DNA from: Caenorhabditis remanei
Lineage: Eukaryota; Nematoda; Chromadorea; Rhabditida; Rhabditidae
NCBI RefSeq assembly: GCF_010183535.1
Contig: NC_071330.1
Coordinates: forward strand, 14,551,717 to 14,615,716
Length of the DNA stretch: 64,000 bases
Reading direction: 5' to 3'
In this document: positions 44,102 through 55,000 of the stretch, in pieces
How positions within the stretch are numbered: position 1 is the first letter of the stretch
How the letters are laid out: each line of letters opens with the position of its first letter
Program-made: the position numbers and the translations under genes
Notes under the pieces: model-generated
What the model was told of the DNA's origin: nothing
Database searches by the model: none
The model's input: the letters and a program-made list of their open reading frames with translations, nothing else

Positions 44102-45177
44102 ATGGCCCAACCGTTCAAAATCCTCCACCTTCCCACCTTGCCTCTTAAAAATGTTCTACAATTTTTGAATCCAATCGAGTTGTAAGTTTTATGAGACGCT
44201 TCATCATCTCAATGACTATATTTTCAGATTCGAATTATCTCAATGCTCCCAAAAAACGAGATTCAACATACCTCTTGCCGGTACAAAAAAGTTCCATTGT
44301 CGCATCAATGTTGGATCTTACTGCATTGTAATCAACAATTACGTGTTTCTTGTAGAGAATAACCGTGACAAAACGGATTACCGTTACATTAATGAATTTC
44401 GAGGAAACCGAAAGTTTATGGAAACCATTGTTGACGTTGCTTATAAATGGGAACGCAGGATAATCAGTTTTTGGGATAACACATTTATTGGATTGAAGAA
44501 TGTATTGTTTCACGTCACAGAAGTTTTTGGGTGTCCCATTAATGCTCTTACATGGTCGTGGCCAATGCCAGCAGAGATCTACAACTCAATTATTGATTTT
44601 ATGATCACCCGCCAATCTGAAATCAAAAAATTAACAATTGGTGGAGTTTCATTGACTGATGAAGATGTAATGAAGATATTCAGAAGCCTTAAAATCACCG
44701 AAGACTTGGAAATGAGATACCAGTTCTCTAGGCCCCAGACCATTCCATTTAACACCAAATCAGTTTTGATTTGGCACTCGCATTGGATCACTCCAACTCA
44801 TTTGAGTGCCATGAAAAACTGCCTAATTATTGACCTTAAACAGTCTACTCTAACTGACGACGATATGAAGTGGCTCTTGGAAAGCTGGAAATCAGGAGAG
44901 TATCCAAACCTAGAGTACTTATCAATCAAGAGCACCGCACTTAGCAGTAACTTTACTGTCTTCGGATTGCCATCTCTTCAAGATAATGTCAATCCACATC
45001 TCCTTGAGAAGCAGTAAGTTTCCGTAGGTATTGTACTTTTCTATTAGTAATTTTTACAGTATTCTTGGGGAAAGCAGATTAATACATAGAACAATCGACA
45101 TCCAACGAGGCGATGGAGCCCCCGCCAAAATTCACTTCGACGGCAAAGACGGCACTGTTGCGCTTCTCGTGTTGTAA
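44102..45177 (+). CDS. F-box / FBA_2 protein, gene 21 (intact)
   Basis: Exons 44102-44181, 44228-45013 and 45060-45177 (984 bp, 327 residues) are in frame. F-box: MAQPFKILHLPTLPLKNVLQ then FELSQCSQKTRFNIPLAGTK. FBA_2: SHWITPTHLSAMKNC, KQSTLTDDDMKWL, LESWKSGEYPNLEYLSI. It is the only clearly intact member of the ITPTHLS subgroup here. It has a YRYINEFRGNR insertion near residue 80. Exon 3: TIDIQRGDGAPAKI, ends ALLVL. Expected SCF adaptor. Confidence 0.88.
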
Positions 45178-45329
45178 GAAGTTTGTTTGACTACGGGACC
45201 CAGAGTCTTGTATTGGTTATCTGCTTTTTTTGTATTCGTTATCTGGTAAAAATTTGGTATTTACATGCTCTCAATAATACCTAATATTCAAATTGATGAA
45301 ATATAAATGATTTATTTACCACACACAAC

Positions 45330-45705
45330 CGTCCCGTTCAATTATCTCAATCCGCTCTTCATCGCTTTTCGCACCGATCTTTTCCACTCTGTCTCCATTT
45401 TCAACATTCAATCCTTTTTTAGAGATTTTGTAAGCGACATAGAGGAATTCATTTGTAAAAATCAGGATAAAAATTCCACAGCATTTGTAGTGGAGACAAT
45501 CTATGTGTAGCGGCTTCTTATTGATGATTTCACGAACAGCGGTGCAAGTCTTACGGAGGCGGAGTCTAAAATTTTAGTGATGTTTTGAGAATCGACCAGT
45601 CTTCAAATACTTCTCCACAATCCTCACCTTGCATCAATATCCAAGTATTTCTCAACAAAATTTGGTACATTAAGAACCTGTGCCATCGTCACTTCACTGA
45701 CATTC
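45330..45705 (-). pseudogene. Truncated FTH-family F-box remnant
   Basis: Minus-strand match to the start of the 50-64 kb family, placed among FBA_2 genes. An exon 1 remnant lies at about 45700-45625 (LxQVLNVPNFVEKYLDI-like, reading on the minus strand). Part of exon 2 at about 45560-45330 includes ACTCCGCCTCCGTAAGACTTGC and the RLCLHYKC-like segment. It breaks off before the acidic tail and has diverged splice sites. Confidence 0.6.
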
Positions 45706-46105
45706 AATCGAAATTCTCCGTTTTCGATTTTTTTTTTAGCTTATAGGGAATTACTTTTTCTTTGTGTCACATTTATTTTGTGTAGAAGAGTCGTACATTT
45801 TTAATACTGTGTGCGTCATAAGTATAGCGTCCCTTCGATTTTCAAGTTTCCAGAATACCTGTAGCAGGACGGAAGAAAATGGCGAATGCCATTCGATTAG
45901 ACATGAAAAAAACCTACAGTAAACGTTTTTCAAAATAATTTCCAAAAATTCCAAAAATGGTTCTGAATCGATTCATATTATCAAAAATCCTAAGTTTGGA
46001 AGTAGTTGTATCCCCGTTTTTCCAAAAAAATCGGAAATTTAAAAAAAATTCAATTTTTTTCAGTACAAAAATCCGGGCCGGAGAAACTCTGATTTCGTTG
46101 CAACT
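45706..46105. other. Unassigned spacer
   Basis: AT-rich with two opposite frames of 65-67 codons that look spurious; nothing family-like. Confidence 0.4.
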
Positions 46106-46109
46106 CTGC

Positions 46110-46640
46110 ATTTTTTATAACACTTAAATGAGTTGGAGTGATCTAATAAGAATGCCAAATCAGAACTGATTTGCTGTTAAATGTAATGGCCTGGGGCCTA
46201 GAGAACCTGTACCTCAGTTCCAAGTCTTCGGTGATTCGAAGACTGCTGAATACCTTCATTACATCTTTATCGGTCAATGAATCTGCTGCAATCGCTAATT
46301 TTCCAATTTCCGACTGACGGGTGATTATAGAATCAATAATTGAATTGTAGATCTCTGCTGGCATTGTCCACGACAATTTGAAAGACCGAATAGGGTAGCC
46401 AAAAACTTTTGTGACTTGAAACAAGACATTCTTCGATTTGTTATCTATGTATGTTATTCCAAAAACTGATTATCTCGTGTTTCGATTCATATGCAGCATT
46501 TATAACGGTTTCCATAAACTTTCGGATTTCTGGTAACTTGTATCCCGTTTTTCGATTGCTACGTTGTACAAGAAACACGTAATCGTTCATTGCAATGACT
46601 ACAGTCAGATAAACCTTTGATGTGACACTCTATTTTTATA
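46110..46640 (-). pseudogene. F-box / FBA_2 pseudogene 22 (exon 2 relic)
   Basis: Only the middle of exon 2 remains, from a VTxxSRFPSIKRTL-type region (about 46600) to SYW-ITPTHLS (about 46115). TAG at about 46145 replaces the Trp of SYWITPTHL. A frame break lies near 46430-46460 (FWNNIHRxQIEEC). F-box, C-terminal half and exon 3 are absent. The subgroup is that of genes 17 and 24. Confidence 0.75.
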
Positions 46641-46863
46641 GTAGTAGATCTTTTCTGCGCGATACTGTACATTTATATCTCATCTTGTGATTTTATAGCC
46701 TTATGATCCTTATCCACACTGTCTGACAGACAGTGCTTGAGATTTTATCAGCCTCAGATGACGTGTTTGTCTTCCCACAGACCATCCTCATCTAGAATCT
46801 TTCAACGTTCGCAGTTCTGTCTACTGTCATTCTCCCGCTACCTCGACACAGTGTCTCTCCAGA
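46641..46863. promoter_or_regulatory. 5' flank of gene 23
   Basis: Has a TTCCCACAGACCATCC box at about 46773 followed by CATCTAGAATCTTTC. The usual ATTGATTCTCTCC is replaced by ACACAGTGTCTCTCCAGAATG. Confidence 0.4.
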
Positions 46864-48644
46864 ATGGTCCAACTGTCCAAACTGCTGAACGTGGCTCTTC
46901 GTAAAGTTCTACAACTTTGCAATAGAATTGGACAGTAAGTTAACCAACCGCTCAAGTAGAAACACCGAAAATTTCAGACACAAGTCACATAATGCGTTTA
47001 AACTACTCTACCTTCCAAGCGTGGCTCTTCGCAATGTTCTACAATGTATGAATCCACATGAGCTGTGAGTAATAATTGGGTGCCATTAATTCAATGTAGG
47101 CTTGCAAACCGGGCCGCCGCGTAAATTGCTTCAAGTTTGAGTTTTATAAGCTATTTGTTAATGTACAGCGGACCGAAATACATTAACTCGAATTACACTG
47201 ATCAAGTTACACTGACAAACAGGATTGAACCAAGGAAGGTTTTTTCTACTTCTGAATCATTGTCGAAAATTCGTTTTCACAAAATTCAAAAAATCGAAAT
47301 ATTTTGAATTTTTGCGCTAATTATCAGGTCTTTCGGCCCAAGCCTTAATTACGCTGACAAATATGGATTGAGCAGAGAGCTGTGTAACTTGGTCATTGTA
47401 TTTTTGTCATTGTATATTTGTCACTGTATTTCAATCATAACTACTTTTCCTGAGTCCTCCATTAACGTTAATATACCGCTGGACGGTCTCGAATGGCTTT
47501 TTTGATCAGTTTTGCTTTTTTTGCACTTTTCTTCCGTCCCGCGGTGCATTAACGACTGCCATAGCAGACTACTGACATAGATCTCGGCGAGATCTACATT
47601 TTGGTATATTTTTTAGATCATAATATTGGGTTTTCAGTGAGATACGCACGCCGGTTTGCAAGTACGATCCAATATACTTTTGAAAAAATGTATTTCAGAT
47701 TCGAGCTATCTCAATGTTCCCGAAAAACGAGATTCATCATCCCACTAGCCGGTTCAAAAAATTTCAAGCTCAAAATAGATCTATCATTTGGTATTGTCAG
47801 TGTAAATGGCGAGGAATTCGTTGTAAATGAGAATCGTTCTAAATACCAGTATATTATTAAAGGAAAACGAGAATTTATGGGGAAGACAGTGAAAATAAGC
47901 GACGAAGTCACAAAGAATTACGTTCCACTCCGTAAAAGAGAAATGATAAGTTTTTGGGATGACCGTGCCATCGGATTGGAGAATGTTACCTTACACTTAG
48001 CCAATTTGTTTAATTGCACTATTGACGCCATGATATTTCAATGCGAGATACCTGCAGAGGTCTACATCGATTTGATAATAAGCCGGCAGTCTGAAATTAA
48101 GAAATTAGATATCGGCCCGGATTCATTGTCTGTTGAAAAAATTTCAAAGATATTTGACAACTTGAAAGTCACTGATAGCTTAACACTATGGCAAAACGCT
48201 TCAACAGTTCAATCCCTATCGTTCAGCGCCAAATCAGTGGAAATTGGTGATTCGTATTGGATCACCTCAGTCCACTTGGCTTCTATGAAGAACTGTGTTG
48301 TCATCGAACTAAGAGATTCTTCTCTGACTAACCTGGATATGACATCATTTCTGAATGACTGGAATTCGGGACACTACCCAAATCTGCGATATCTATATGT
48401 TAGGAGCAAAAACTTGAGCGAAGACTTTACGGTATTTGGATTACCATCCCTACGAAATTACGTCGATCTACGTCTTGTCACAGCACAGTAAGTCACAGTA
48501 AGCTGTAAATGAAACAACGACATTTTCAGAGTTCTCGATCAATACATAATGATTTTTGGCACTGTCGATGTTCATCGGGATAATCGTGTCGTCGCTAATA
48601 TTGTGCTAAACAGGTCCAGAACATTGGAACTTCTTGTGTTGTGA
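46864..48644 (+). CDS. F-box / FBA_2 protein, gene 23 (four exons, doubled F-box start)
   Basis: Exons 46864-46934, 46978-47064, 47699-48487 and 48530-48644 (1062 bp, 353 residues) all join in frame. Exon 1 (MVQLSKLLNVALRKVLQLCN) and exon 2 (AFKLLYLPSVALRNVLQCMN) are both versions of the family's first exon, so the protein carries two tandem F-box beginnings; the second joins FELSQCSRKTRFIIPLAGSK. FBA_2: SYWITSVHLASMKNC, RDSSLTNLDMTSF, LNDWNSGHYPNLRYLYV. Exon 4 is diverged (RDNRVVANI, ends LELLVL). The third intron-borne gap is 634 bp and holds a hAT-like element. It is the most diverged member of the array. Confidence 0.8.
47097..47666. mobile_element. hAT-like element in an intron of gene 23
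   Basis: Ends TAGGCTTGCAAACCGG and CCGGTTTGCAAGTACG are inverted copies with 2-3 mismatches. The flanks ATTCAATG / ATCCAATA agree at 6 of 8 bases, fitting an old 8 bp hAT duplication. The CTTGCAA core is shared with the element at 17741. No transposase. Confidence 0.65.
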
Positions 48645-49136
48645 TTATGTCTGTATTATGTCATATTTTAATCTTAAACTTATATTTTTTATTTTTCATT
48701 AATACTATAATAAACAAATATATCACAAGAACTTTATATTAAGATTTACTTAGTCACTAAAATAGGAATCTTGTTGGTCCCAACATTGTGTGACGTCATT
48801 ACTTTCCCACAGGTCTTTTCCTCCTGGGAATTCCCATAAACTGAAGCCTGTGATGTCTCTGTGAGTAAGAATGGAAGGAGAGCATCAATACAAAGAGCGG
48901 GTGCTCACAGTGTCGAGAAGACTGAATATCGTTGTACACGTCTTCTAAAGATGAATACCTCGGGGGTTTCTGCACAAATACAATGTCACCTGGCCTGTTC
49001 TTAAGATCTAGGACTGAGAACAAGACCTGTTTCTCCTGGGAATTCTCATGAACCGAAACAGTGGTGTGTCCGTTCTGCTTCTCAGCACTCGACCCACGTT
49101 CATTTTATTGATTCTCTTTATTCATTCCTCTTCAAA
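48645..49136. repeat. Intergenic flank, inverted partner of 41.98-42.26 kb
   Basis: About 48640-48880 is the inverted partner of 41975-42262. The remainder is the 5' flank of gene 24 (TTATTGATTCTCTTTATTCA before the ATG) with a CTGGGAATTCCCAT motif. Confidence 0.65.
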
Positions 49137-50203
49137 ATGTCCCAACGACCGTTCAAACTTCTCCGCCTTCCTACCCTGCCTCTTCAAAATGTTCTTCAAT
49201 TTTTAAATCCAATCGAGCTGTAAGTTTTATGAGACGCTTCATCATCTCAATGACCATATTTTCAGATTCGAATTATCTCAATGCTCCCAAAAAACGAGAT
49301 TCAATATACCTCTTGCCGGTACGAAAAAGTTCCATTGTCGCATCAATGTTTCAAATGGAATCATTAATATTAACGATTACGTGTTTTGTGTAAAACGTCA
49401 ACATTGTAAAACGGGATCCAAGTTACGAGGAAACCGAAATTTTATGGGAATCATTGCAGATGTTGCACATGAATTGGAACACGAGATAATCAGTTTTTGG
49501 AATAACATAGATATCGGATTGAAGAATGTACTGTTTCACGTCACAAAAGTTTTTGACTGCACCATTAAGTCGTTCGAATCGCTGTGGACAATACCAGCAG
49601 CGATCTTCAATTCAATTATTGATTCTATAATCACCCGTCAGTCGGAAATTGGAAAATTAGCGATTGAAGCTCATTCATTGACTGATGAAGATGTAATGAA
49701 GATATTCAGCAGTCTTTGAATCACCGAAGACTTGGAACTGAGGTACAGGTTCTCTAGGTCTCAGGCTATTCCATATAACACCAAATCAGTTTTGATTTGG
49801 CACTCGTATTGGATTACTCCAACTCATTTAAGTGTAATGAAGAAGTGTACAGTCATTACCCTTAAACAGTCTACTCTAACTGACGACGATATGAAGTGGT
49901 TCTTGGAAAGCTGGAAACTAGGAGAATATCCAAACCTTGAGTACTTATCAATCAAGAGTAACTCACTTAGCAGTAACTTTACGGCATTCGGACTGCCATC
50001 TCTTCAGAATCCTGTCGATCCAAATGTCTTCTCGAAGGAGTAAGTTTCTGTTGGTACTGTTCTTTTCCAATAGCAATGTTTACAGAATTCTCGGTGAAAA
50101 CAGAACAATATATAGAACAATCGACATCCAACGAGACGATGGAGTCGTTGCCAAAATTCACTTCGACGGCAAAGACGGCACTGTTGAGCTTCTCGTTTGG
50201 TAA
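49137..50203 (+). pseudogene. F-box / FBA_2 gene 24 with one nonsense codon
   Basis: Exons 49137-49219, 49266-50039 and 50086-50203 would give 324 residues. TGA at 49717-49719 (codon 179) replaces CGA in FSSLRITED, which its near-identical partner (pseudogene 17) still has. Apart from this it looks whole: F-box MSQRPFKLLRLPTLPLQNVL; FBA_2 SYWITPTHLSVMKKC, KQSTLTDDDMKWF, LESWKLGEYPNLEYLSI; exon 3 TIDIQRDDGVVAKI. A single C-to-T change explains the stop, so the lesion is very young or could be polymorphic. Confidence 0.82.
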
Positions 50204-50449
50204 ACATTTGGTATTCACATCTATCTCTTAATAATAACTATTATTGAAACTAATAAAAGATTAATAATTTATTTACCATAAATACAACCGTCGGCTTATT
50301 TGGTACATTGAAGTTATAAAAATTAGGATACGGAACGTTTCCAACAAAAATTTAGGTTTCTGAAATATCTGAGAGATAAGGAGGAACTGTAGTAAATAAT
50401 ATTCTAGCGTAGCAAGTTTAATAATTACTTAATTTTGTTCATTGTTCCA

Positions 50450-50545
50450 ATTAAAACCACGCGGCTGATATTCTTCCTCCTCATCACTACTCTCTTCTTC
50501 CTTCCACTCTCCCTCCACATAGCATGTTCCAAACTTTGCCGGCTT
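50450..50545 (-). pseudogene. FTH-family acidic-tail remnant
   Basis: On the minus strand GGAACATGCTATGTGGAGGG begins a YVEGEWKEEESSDEEE-like stretch, the tail of the family that fills the next 13 kb. No other part is present. Confidence 0.6.
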
Positions 50546-51043
50546 GTTTTGGTTATTATCTTTTGAACGGCACTTCTCTAATTGTTGTCTACTTCCCGAC
50601 CAAGATGTGCTAAAAAAAATCCGCCAGTTTTGAGGTGAGGTTCTAAATGTCCGGTACCATGGAAAGTTGTCAAAAATTCCAACTGGGAGCAGTTAATTTC
50701 AATTTACCAAATGAACCGCCACTCTTTGATAGCCCAACGACAGGCAAATGAATGACATACGGTTGTTATTATGGTAAACAGACTCACAACGTTAGATATT
50801 AATTTAAAACTCGTTTTCTTTTAATTTTTCATGTTTATTTCCAAGTTGGCATGTTGTTTTTTTTCATACAGTATGATATACTAATGAGTCATACTAAACT
50901 TTAGACAAATACAACACAACCGTCGACCATTTCTCATTGTTAATTTTTCTAAGGAAGATTTCTGAGGAAGACGGCGGAGTCAGACTGCTAGTTTTCGTAT
51001 ATAAACGACATGTTGACCACAATGAACTCAACTTGTCTTCATT

Positions 51044-51172
51044 ATGGGGAACATGAATACTATTCCTGTGATTTCAGAAATCAAATACACTATTCAACTT
51101 TTTACTAGAGACCGCGAAGGTGCTGCGAGAACTCAGGTAAGACATCTTCACGAAGACATCGGAATTTCTCAG
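51044..51172 (+). CDS. Candidate upstream first exon of gene 25
   Basis: ATG at 51044 opens MGNMNTIPVISEIKYTIQLF, then TRDREGAARTQ, with a donor CAG|GTAAGA at 51136/51137 and a second CAG|GTAGGT at 51172/51173 after VRHLHEDIGISQ. Either donor joins in frame to the TTTCAG|ACAATG acceptor at 51577/51578 just before the usual ATG, adding 32 or 44 residues. Identical exons lie at 55538-55410 and 62852-62724, minus strand. Coding status is not proven: it could be 5' UTR or the remnant of another copy. Confidence 0.4.
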
Positions 51173-51284
51173 GTAGGTCATTGTAGTAGTCACCAGTAGA
51201 ATAGAAATGAAAATGTAAAAGAGGAAATGTACGACAATTACAAAATTAATGCGATAGAAAAAAGGTTATTCCCGATAATACTTG

Positions 51285-51360
51285 ATCACACAACTAAACA
51301 AACAATTTGCTCACTCTTATGATATAAGTGAGCACGTTGTTTGTTTTAGTTGTGTTATCA
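51285..51360. repeat. Hairpin, first of three copies
   Basis: ACACAACTAAACAAACAATT pairs with TTGTTTGTTTTAGTTGTGTT around GCTCACTCTTATGATATAAGTGAGC. Copies are at about 55225-55300 and 62538-62612. Probably a small MITE relic duplicated with its surroundings. Confidence 0.7.
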
Positions 51361-51363
51361 AAC

Positions 51364-51441
51364 ATTACTGAGGAAGAAGAAAATGAAGATGAGATACTAC
51401 GGCTAAACGCTTTGAGTTCAAACGATTTTCAATGATAAGAG
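51364..51441 (+). pseudogene. Acidic-tail 3' relic upstream of gene 25
   Basis: ACTGAGGAAGAAGAAAATGA onward encodes TEEEENEDEILRLNALSSND then FQ-stop, the family's C-terminal end (compare DEDEILPLNALNLNDS). It lies between the candidate upstream exon and exon 1, followed by the family's 3' flank. Same arrangement in the two other copies. Confidence 0.65.
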
Positions 51442-51580
51442 TGGATGAAAATTCATAATTGTTGCTGTGTTAATAATGAAATATGTTTGTTCCCAATAAT
51501 TTGATCAATTTCATTTCTTTCATTGGTTCTTATTCCAATTATTATCTTTTCTTTTTTCTCATCTCCAATTCTTTCAGACA

Positions 51581-52853
51581 ATGTCACTAGTTTCCAACCA
51601 AGACGTGGTTGTCAAGGAGGAAAAGCCAGAAGTAACGCTGGCACAGATTCTGAATGTTCCAGACTTTGTTGAGAATTACTTGGATATTGATACGAGGTGA
51701 GTACTTTGGAGCGAACTTGTCAATTTTCTGCCCAGCCCGGGCTGAGAACCAATTTTACTTTATTGAAAAAAATCATTAAAAAGCCTCTTGTCAAGAACAT
51801 CACTGAGATTTCAGACTCCGCCTCCGTAAGACGTGCTTCAACATCCGGAAAATTATCAATGAAAAGCTGCTAAACATAGACCGTCTCACCTACAAATTCG
51901 AGGCAAAGTTTACCGAGATTTCAACAAATGGTGACTTCGAAGGAGGACTGAGAGTGAAATACTGGGATAAAGAGAAAGTGATCAATACGGATGACGAAGA
52001 AGATCAGGCTGAGATAATTCAACGGCATTTTATGTCGATTTTTGGTCATGAAAAGCTGAGAATCGACACTTTAAGAATCGAAGACAGGTCGGTAGGCTGG
52101 TTTATGAAAGAATCTAGAATTGGAAAAAGAGCACTGCGAAGAACTTTCAACGAACTGTTCAACAAACTGAAGGTCCGCAATTTGGAGTACTATACTGTCG
52201 TAATTGATTCATTTTTAGTTGTATTATTGAGAACGATAGACCCGGACCATCTCAAATTCCTTGAAATCGATATTCATACTCTTCTTGAAAATAAGGAAAT
52301 GTTTTACGGACACTTGTATGATCTGGAAGAATGGAAACGTTTGAAATCATTGAAATTTGATGGGCTGCTGAAGTTTTCTGAAATTATCAGCGACTACACT
52401 CATTTCGAGAATGCTTATTTGGTGATTTATGAAAGCCAGGATAATGATGAATACTGTCTCTCTGATCTGCCTTTGCACACTTTTGTAATGGAGCTTAAAG
52501 ATGTGAGTTATCTCCTGTTACGACTGATCAACCATTTCTTTTTTCAGAAACTACTTCAAAATCCCAATCTGAAACAGTTGAAATTTCTAATGAACTGGGA
52601 CATTCAGGATTCTGATGTTGAAGATATTAAAGCTAGTCTTCAACAATACAACACAGACAATGCTCCATTTCCGTGCTGGATTAGTATTCCATACCCGGAT
52701 TCTGATAAGAAATTGGAGATGTTGGTGAATAAGCAATTCATTTCAGAGAACCTGATTATATGGTTTAAAGGACCGTGTTATGTGAAAGGAGAGTGGGAAG
52801 AAGATAGTAGTGATGAGGATGATGAAGATGATAGTAATGATGAAGAAGAGTAG
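51581..52853 (+). CDS. F-box / FTH (DUF38-like) protein, gene 25
   Basis: Exons 51581-51696, 51815-52502 and 52548-52853 (1110 bp, 369 residues) join in frame. A weak N-terminal F-box spans about residues 20-70 (VTLAQILNVPDFVENYLDID, then LRLRKTCFNIRKIINEKL). The FTH-like part spans about residues 80-330: LRTIDPDHLKFLEI, DLEEWKRLKSLKF, YTHFENAYLVIY, FVMELKD, LLQNPNLKQLK, WISIPYPDSDKKLEMLV. The acidic tail (EEDSSDEDDEDD) is cut by a 1 bp shift relative to paralogues; the old end remains downstream to about 52978. The 45 bp intron 2 is itself open in frame. Compared with gene 26, exon 2 lacks 21 bp (KVSYEII). Expected SCF substrate adaptor. Confidence 0.85.
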
Positions 52854-53716
52854 TGATGAGGAGGAGGACGATGAGGAGGATGAGGTTGGAGAAGACGCTG
52901 AGGAAGGAGACGAAGAAGAAGAAATAGATGAAGATGAGATACTGCCGTTAAACGCTTTGAATTTTAACGATTCTTAATGACTCAATGAAAACTTAATTTT
53001 TTAATTTTTGATGTTTTAATAATAAAATATATTTGTTTCCGATTATTTTTCTTTTTTTAGTTTTTTTGCTGTTTTTGTTGCCTTGTGAATAGGTCGAGAA
53101 TAGGTCCATTATGCATTTATGTAACATTCTTATATTGATAGAAATAATTTGAAATTTTTGCCCTGGCCCGTTACAAGTCTGCTAAAAACAAAACTTCGAG
53201 ATTTAGGGCTTTATGCTAACTTCAGATACTAAATTTAAACTTGATTTCTTCTAATTGCTCATGTTTATTTTCAAGTTTAAATTTTCAAGGGAACTACTAA
53301 TGAGTCATACTAAACTTTAGACAAATCCAATGGAACCGTCGACCATTGCTCATTGTTAATTTCTGAGAAAGAGGGCGGAGTACGACTGCTAGTTTTCGTA
53401 TATACTGCTATCATGCTGACATCTTCTCGCATCTTCACTAACACATCGATTTTGGAACGTTTTTTTGTAAAATGTAATAAAAATAGTTTATATGTTAAAA
53501 ACCAGGGTAAGAAATGAAATTGATAAAATAATCGGAAAGAAATATATTTTATTATTAAAACATCAAAAATTAATTGAGTTTTCATTGAGTCATTAAGAAT
53601 CGTTTAAATTCAAAGCGTTTAGCAGCAGTATCTCATCTTCATCTACTTCTTCTTCTTCGTCTCCTTCCTCAGCGTCTTCTCCAACCTCATCCTCCTCATC
53701 GTCCTCCTCCTCATCA

Positions 53717-55000
53717 CTACTCTTCTTCATCATTACTATCATCTTTATCTTCCTCATCACTACTATCTTCTTCCCACTCTCCTTTCACATAACACGGTCC
53801 TTTAAACCATATAATCAGGTTATTTGAAATGAATTCCTTATCCACCAACATCTCCAATTTCTTATCAGAATCCGGGTATGGAATACTAATCCAGCACGGA
53901 AATGGAGCATTGTCTGTGTTGTATTGTTGAAGACTCGCTTTAATATCTTCAATATCAGAATCCTCCCTGTGCATTCGAATTTTCAACTGATGTTGTTTCA
54001 GATTGGGATTTTGAAGTAGTTTCTGAAAAAAGAAATGGTTGATCAGTCGTAACAGGAGATAACTCACATCTTTAAGCTCCATTACAAAAGTGTGCAAAGG
54101 CAGATCAGAGAGATTGTATCTATCATACCACTGGCTTCCATAAATCACCAAATAAGCGTTCTCGAAATGAGTGAAGTCGCTGATAATTTCAGAAAACTTC
54201 AGCATCCCATCAAAGTTCAATGATTTCAAACGTTTCCATTCTTCTAGATCATACAAGTCTCCGTAAAACATTTCCTTATTTTCAAGAAGAGTATGCATAT
54301 CGATTTGAAGGAATTTGAGATGCTCCGGGTCTATCGTTCTCAATAATACAACTAAAAATGAATCAATTACGACAGTATAGTACTCCAAATTGCGGATCTT
54401 CAGTTTGTTGAACAGTTCGTTGAGAGTTCTTCGCAGTGTTCTTTTTCCAATTCTAGACCGGCTTCCCGACCTGTCTTCGATTCTTAAAGTGTCGATTCTC
54501 AGCTTCTCATGACCAAAAATCGACATAAAATGCCGTTGAATTATCTCAGCCTGATCTTCTTCGTCATCCGTATTGATCACTTTCTCTTTATCCCAGTATT
54601 TCACTCTCAGTCCTCCTTCAATGATTTCGTAAGAGACCTTGAAGTCACCATTTGTAGAAATCTCGGTAAACCTTCCCTCGAATTTGTAGGTGAGACAGTC
54701 TATGTTTAGCAGCTTTTCATTGATAATTTTCCGGATGTTGAAGCACGTCTTACGGAGGCGGAGTCTGAAATCTCAGTGATGTTCTTGACAAGAGGCTTTT
54801 TAATGATTTTTTTTTCAATAAAGTAAAATTGGTTCTCAGCCCGGGCTGGGCAGAAAATTGACAAGTTCGCTCCAAAGTACTCACCTCGTATCAATATCCA
54901 AGTAATTCTCAACAAAGTCTGGAACATTCAGAATCTGTGCCAGCGTTACTTCTGGCTTTTCCTCCTTGACAACCACGTCTTGGTTGGAAACTAGTGACAT
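53717..55000 (-). CDS. F-box / FTH (DUF38-like) protein, gene 26
   Basis: Minus-strand exons 55000-54885, 54764-54068 and 54022-53717 (1119 bp, 372 residues) join in frame. It is almost identical to gene 25 in the opposite arm. It retains FKVSYEIIEGGL, lost from gene 25, but lacks 4 residues in IEDRSGSRSRIGKR. FTH-like landmarks: LRTIDPEHLKFLQI, DLEEWKRLKSLNF, THFENAYLVIY, FVMELKD, WISIPYPDSDKKLEMLV. The acidic tail has the same 1 bp shift as gene 25, so the shift predates the duplication. A candidate upstream exon is at 55538-55410. Confidence 0.85.
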
